From positions 14,346,091-14,410,090 of the forward strand of contig LS997564.1 in assembly GCA_000469685.2 (NCBI GenBank): DNA of 64,000 nucleotides, written 5' to 3'. Below the pieces are notes generated by a model, which searched no databases, was not told the origin of the DNA, and saw nothing but the letters and a program-made list of their open reading frames with translations. The position numbers and the translations under genes are program-made. The stretch's first letter is position 1; each line of letters starts with the position of its first letter. The stretch comes from Haemonchus contortus (lineage: Eukaryota > Nematoda > Chromadorea > Rhabditida > Trichostrongylidae). This document shows, piece by piece, positions 60,401 through 64,000 of this stretch.

Positions 60401-62224
60401 TTCGCGATTATGCGGATGGTTTTTTGTATATATTCTTGTAGAGGAAATCAAGTAGATCATTCCTAGAAAAAGCTCGAACTCAATAGTCAATCACTTACGG
60501 GAGAAAAAAAGCCGCGAAAAAATCCGCAATAATTATGCATCAACCTAATAGAACTGCAGCGTGAAAATAATCTTCCTAAGAATGTTTCTACAAAATGGAT
60601 AAAGAAGGATTGGTAAATATTCATCATCGAGCATCTCAATAACCACGAAATATGGTGCTCAAATCCATGGTTTGACTGCTTTCAATGAGAATTTGCAACT
60701 GTAAGCATACAACTACGCAATTATGGTAAAATGAGTACCACAAAAACAAGTGAGCTGAAAGCACTGAAGAATTCCAATTTCAGAATTACATTTTTTCACG
60801 ACGTTTTAGTCTTAACTGGCCAAAATCACGCATTCCTTTTTTCATGGCGGGCGTAAATAAGTTAAGAAAGTGGATCTGGACACAACGAGGAGAAAAGAAT
60901 CCATAGCCATGAAATAAAAATAGAAGCAAAGTGCAGCCAAGGATCGAAAAGATGGCAGGGATAATGAATTACAAGCTGATATGGCTGCATCCCGGTTGGA
61001 TCAAAATTCATCAAGTCAAAGCATCTCCCAAAGTAATTGAAACATAGTATTGCCAACTACAGACTGTAATCGGCAGCATTTATTGCTTTCATGGTCTACG
61101 TTTCATAGTTTTATGATAGATGGGGAAAATTTATGCACTTAAACCCGTGTAGTGATGATGGGTGCAATACGAAAGACCTCTAATGAAACTATAATGGAAG
61201 AGAAGACTTGAACTAATGGAGAGCAAATTAGGCGTATAAATGAGTAAATAACAAAATCTAGAAATCCACCAATTCTCTAGACTTTGACTGATCGGTAATG
61301 AGAAATAAAAACAATCAATTGCAAAGCGAAGGTTACCTTCAGATCGTCGCTAATAGCTTCGTGAGCTATCTGACCAGAGCAATGAGGATGAACTTCGACA
61401 CGAATATTTTTACTCGACATCTCTTGATTAGGTATCACAAAGCAACGGACGACTTCTCCCGGCTAGAAAATCATTAGAAGTGAAAAAAAACACAATCCAG
61501 GAAAAAAGCCAGCTGATAATCCTTGCCTTGAAATCTGTTTGAAAAGCGACTAATGATGCTTTTTTCCGCGCTTCACACATTTTCGCTTCATTCATAGTCA
61601 GTTCGGCAACGCGAACCTGAGAGATAGTAGGATAGAGTACAGAATGGACATGCCAAATTGACTTTTGGGAAGGAAAAACACAAAAAAAGCAAAAGCGGAA
61701 AAAACCTTCGAATCGCCTCGTTTGATTGACAGGAAATTGATGATCTTTACAACAACTGTTTTCATACGATTTCGCTTAATGAAATCTTCGATTGGTGAAG
61801 AACTTTCCATCAAAAATCGTGATGGAAGTTCGGACGCATGAAGACGACCTAGAATCTTATTCTTGATTCATATAAAAACCTCCCGACTCTGATGAATTCC
61901 GCAAAAATTACTCCACTAGTGAGCGTGAAAAGACTAGGAAACTCAAGTATGAACATCTTACCGATATTTCCACCAGGCAATTCAACAAGAACCGCGAGCC
62001 TTCCATAATCACGACGATCATTGCTAGTCCACGGGCCTATCACAGTACCAGGATAGGTGCAGAGATTTTTCACACTTTTCGTTCGAATCCCCTGCAAACC
62101 ACTTTCTGAGATTTACAAGGCTGAGACGGCTATGAAGGCAGGAAATCAGATGACTTACGAACCAATTCAGATTTTGATTTAGGATGTTCGCAATCTTCCT
62201 TCTGGTTCTCGGAGAATTTTTCAC
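54480..62224 (-). CDS. rrp5: rRNA biogenesis protein RRP5 / PDCD11 homologue, C-terminal 817 codons
   Basis: Twenty exons in phase: 62224-62159, 62091-61962, 61848-61706, 61616-61527, 61462-61337, 59315-59169, 59062-58892, 58835-58671, 58498-58407, 58352-58235, 58158-58063, 57554-57350, 57277-57136, 56456-56373, 56318-56150, 56081-55925, 55865-55783, 55704-55622, 55106-54992, 54551-54480 (TGA); 2454 nt. RRP5 is a nucleolar scaffold needed for both 18S and 5.8S rRNA processing. Residues 1-416 hold several S1 RNA-binding repeats (GRLHASELP.., HRLTARVTHVTNHPMSVQF, VRHVDSEGRICLSL). Residues 417-516 are a charged linker with FDWSNTGF. Residues about 517-817 are HAT/TPR helices (EIWIRYISFFLGKN, FNIWTAFLNMEVAYGDD, DVWTLYGEHLMKTNRADTARDLMKRALTSVPK). 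Family members are about 1700-1900 aa, so about half is missing upstream. The intron after 61527 is GC-AG. Confidence 0.95.
55219..55610. mobile_element. Foldback MITE in an RRP5 intron
   Basis: The left arm (cggcactatttacc.. from 55219) and right arm (..aatagtgccg to 55610) are inverted repeats of about 125 bases with few mismatches, including 'gggctggatttcta', 'atgaaaccggctag' and 'gacccgtagaacacgaatat'. The central loop (about 55355-55475) is unique. No coding capacity. It lies between the exons 55106-54992 and 55704-55622 and ends 5 bases from the splice donor of the latter. Confidence 0.88.
59644..60548 (-). mobile_element. Composite mariner: deleted copy plus a second partial copy
   Basis: TA flanks both sides (59642-59643, 60549-60550). 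The outer ends TTAGGTTGATGCATAATTAT match over about 39 bases, and the similarity continues to about 230 bases because both ends carry the transposase 5' region. A third, internal end of the same type starts at 59972. Minus-strand 60548-59972 is thus a two-ended, internally deleted mariner (577 bp): N-terminal remnant, then a C-terminal frame 60252-60061 ending ..AFGIRLTNQWEAVLDVDGK, a typical mariner end. 59644-59971 is the 5' part of another copy in opposite orientation. It sits in an RRP5 intron (59316-61336). Confidence 0.85.
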
Positions 62225-62261
62225 CTGCAACCATATCCTACTTTATATAATTCGCTAAGTG

Positions 62262-62323
62262 TGTCTGTTGGTGTGTCGGTGTGTTTGTGTGTTTGTGTGT
62301 GTGTGTGTGTCGGTGTGTGTGTT
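62262..62323 (+). repeat. GT-rich microsatellite
   Basis: (GT)n interrupted by tc, tg and tt words; it heads the satellite array that follows and corresponds to the CA-rich end of the array at 0.3-1.17 kb. Confidence 0.9.
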
Positions 62324-63005
62324 TGACCGGAAATTTATAACTCCTGTTCCCGTGGACCTAGAAAGCTCAAATTCGGTAGGAGTACACGGGGCAGGATGAG
62401 AACACCTACGGTAAGTGGCAGGACCGGAATCCGTGCACAGGGAGCGCGGCGTGCGCGTTAGAAACTTTGGGCCGCAAATTCATAACTCATGTCCCCGTCG
62501 ACCTAAAGCGTTCATATTTGGTAGGAGTAAGGAGGGCAGGATGGGAACACCTTCGGTAATTGGCAGGACCGGGATCTGTGCACAGGGAGCGCGGCGTGCG
62601 CGTTAGAAACTTTGGGCCGCAAATTCATAACTCATGTCCCCGTGGACCTAGAAAGGTCAGATTTGGCAGGAGTACAAGGGGAAGCATGTGAACACTTACG
62701 GCAGGTGATAGGACTGGACTCCGCTCACAGGGGGCGGGGCGTGCGCGGTAGAAATTCCAGGTCGCAAATTCGTAAGTCCTGTTCCAGTGGACCCAAAGCG
62801 TTCAAAATTGGTAGAAGTACAGAGGGCAGCATGGGAACACTTATGGCAGGCGGCGAGATCGAACTCCGCCTACAGGGGGCGGGGCGTGCGCGATAGAAAT
62901 TTTAGGTCGCAAGTTCATAACTCCTGTTTACGTGGTCCTATTGCATTGAAACTTGGTAAGAGTACAGGAAGCAGGAGAGGAACACTGATGGTAGGTGATA
63001 AGATA
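62324..63005 (+). repeat. Tandem satellite, 145-bp unit, about 4.7 copies
   Basis: The phrase 'gaaaytttgggccgcaaatt' and its variants starts at 62461, 62606, 62751 and 62896, an exact 145-base period; a partial unit precedes the first. Neighbouring units are roughly 75-95% identical by eye, falling towards the right end. Frames such as 62415-62606 and 62612-62896 arise from the repeat and are not genes. The array lies just upstream of the first visible RRP5 exon, so it probably sits in an RRP5 intron. Confidence 0.92.
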
Positions 63006-63898
63006 ACAATTGAAAGGATTTGATCAAGAACCTAGAAAGGCGAGAGCCACTGGAACCGTTACTTACTTCCTGTTAACGGCAGAGCTTTGGCACTTCGCAA
63101 AACTGTTAGAGACTGATAGAAACTGATAGGAGGCGAGACCAAGTAAATCTACAACGTCTTTAATACTAACAACTGAGCATTCCAGCAAATAGTGCAGGAG
63201 GTGAAGGAACCGAAGTTAATCAGTGATAAGGACAGATAATAACAAGCGAGCAAGCCCCTTCGTGTCAACAGTGGAACCTTTTCAATGACGGCAATGTAGG
63301 ATGTAACGTGGTCGTAGGTACTCTGTGACAGGAACTGATAACAACTGATAAGGACTGATAAGGGGCTTGAATAGCTAAAGGGTATTCATGATCAAACACT
63401 GCCTCTTTAATGCTGTAAATGCTATAATAGCGACTGATCGATGACATTTTTCCATTACGAAATGAGAATTTGTTCAAATCTTGCTATTAATCTACGACCG
63501 TTACGCAGTAAGCTTTCTGACACAATGAAGTACCACGATTCCTTTTTGTTCTGTGGCATATCGTTTGTGACTAAACTCATCTGACCGCTAAGGATTTGGG
63601 ATTCCCAATTAATGAAAAATCCGTGGAGAAAATGTTCCGTTGATAACGACATCTGTGATAGGCGTGATTATCCATTTCTGGGTACTATTCAAGAAATTGG
63701 TTGTCAATCAGTTAAGCCATCAATCCGACACAATTTCGAGATTAGAAGCAATGAATCGAAAGTTCTAATTAGTATATAATTATTTGTAATACAGAAAAAA
63801 TCGCTTCCAATTCAGAGCTAATACTGAGGGTGTAGAGCTTTCAAAGAAAAAGTAGAATCCGAAGTGTTATTTACGCATAGCAAATTTCTCACAAGAAG
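63006..63898. other. Probable RRP5 upstream intron or flank; no exon fixed
   Basis: Words such as 'aactgataa' and 'gactgataagg' recur (63105-63365). A minus-strand frame at 63652-63455 is open and charged but does not read as an S1 repeat and could not be joined to 62224. Confidence 0.35.
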
Positions 63899-63972
63899 GG
63901 AAAGCGCCCGGCGAAGCCGGGCGACCCCTTAGGAAGGAGGGAAGCCTGGCGTTAGCCGGGCGACCCGACTGG
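63899..63972. repeat. Palindromic GCCCGGC..GCCGGGC repeats
   Basis: Two short hairpins, 'gcgcccggcgaagccgggcg' (63903-63922) and 'gcctggcgttagccgggcga', lie about 30 bases apart. Each is a 7-8 base GC stem with a small loop. Non-coding. Confidence 0.75.
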
Positions 63973-64000
63973 TGTAGAATATCGCATAGAACTTTGATAA

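Noticed and set aside
62262..63005. CRISPR-like array
   Set aside because: Units are contiguous 145-bp satellite copies with no spacer/repeat alternation, in an intron-bearing eukaryotic genome.
62415..63023. Series of arginine-rich open frames
   Set aside because: They are translations of the 145-bp tandem repeat and share its period.

Overview
This is a eukaryotic nuclear window, almost certainly from a parasitic clade V (strongylid, hookworm-like) nematode. Three observations support that. Compact genes are split by short and medium introns with TTTCAG-type acceptors. One gene encodes a nematode-type chemoreceptor. The repeats are typical of such genomes: BEL/Pao elements with an env-like gene, mariners, RTE LINEs and a tRNA-derived SINE. 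No species can be named from the sequence alone. All coordinates and splice models were read by eye from GT/GC-AG sites and phase continuity.

Layout. 0.3-1.2 kb is a tandem satellite lying in reverse orientation to a matching array at 62.3-63.0 kb. 2.5-11.6 kb is gene-poor: one possible 3' exon, a TTAA-flanked piggyBac deletion derivative (3.86-4.44 kb), another orphan exon, dispersed repeats, an AT microsatellite and a mariner-like element (10.71-11.59 kb). 11.8-16.2 kb holds BEL/Pao wreckage in an odd order (pol end, env, then gag), followed by a TA-flanked dead mariner (16.50-17.75 kb). 21.3-23.1 kb has a small two-exon hypothetical gene, SINE copies and another gag fragment.

Four gene models are well supported, three of them coherent from start to stop. 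All four are on the minus strand: an SRV-like chemoreceptor (27.9-23.97 kb), a HIRIP3-like histone chaperone (40.87-32.92 kb, 15 exons), a DUSP22/15-like phosphatase (53.31-51.97 kb, 5 exons), and the C-terminal 817 codons of the ribosome-biogenesis factor RRP5/PDCD11 (62.22-54.48 kb, 20 exons). The RRP5 N-terminus is upstream, probably outside the window. A tRNA-Arg(ACG) gene lies at 30.3 kb. RRP5 and HIRIP3 are housekeeping nuclear genes; there is no evidence that the four genes share a pathway. Their introns are crowded with transposons (SINEs in the receptor, a mariner in HIRIP3, a foldback MITE and a nested mariner in RRP5).

The most notable points are: a recent tandem duplication of an exon pair inside the HIRIP3-like gene; a foldback element ending about 5 bases from an RRP5 splice donor; GC-AG introns in two genes; the pol-env-gag order of the retroelement remains; two satellite arrays sharing a (GT)n-plus-145-bp design; and a GC-rich foldback element with near-perfect arms. 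I saw no CRISPR, prokaryotic operon or clearly new molecular system.
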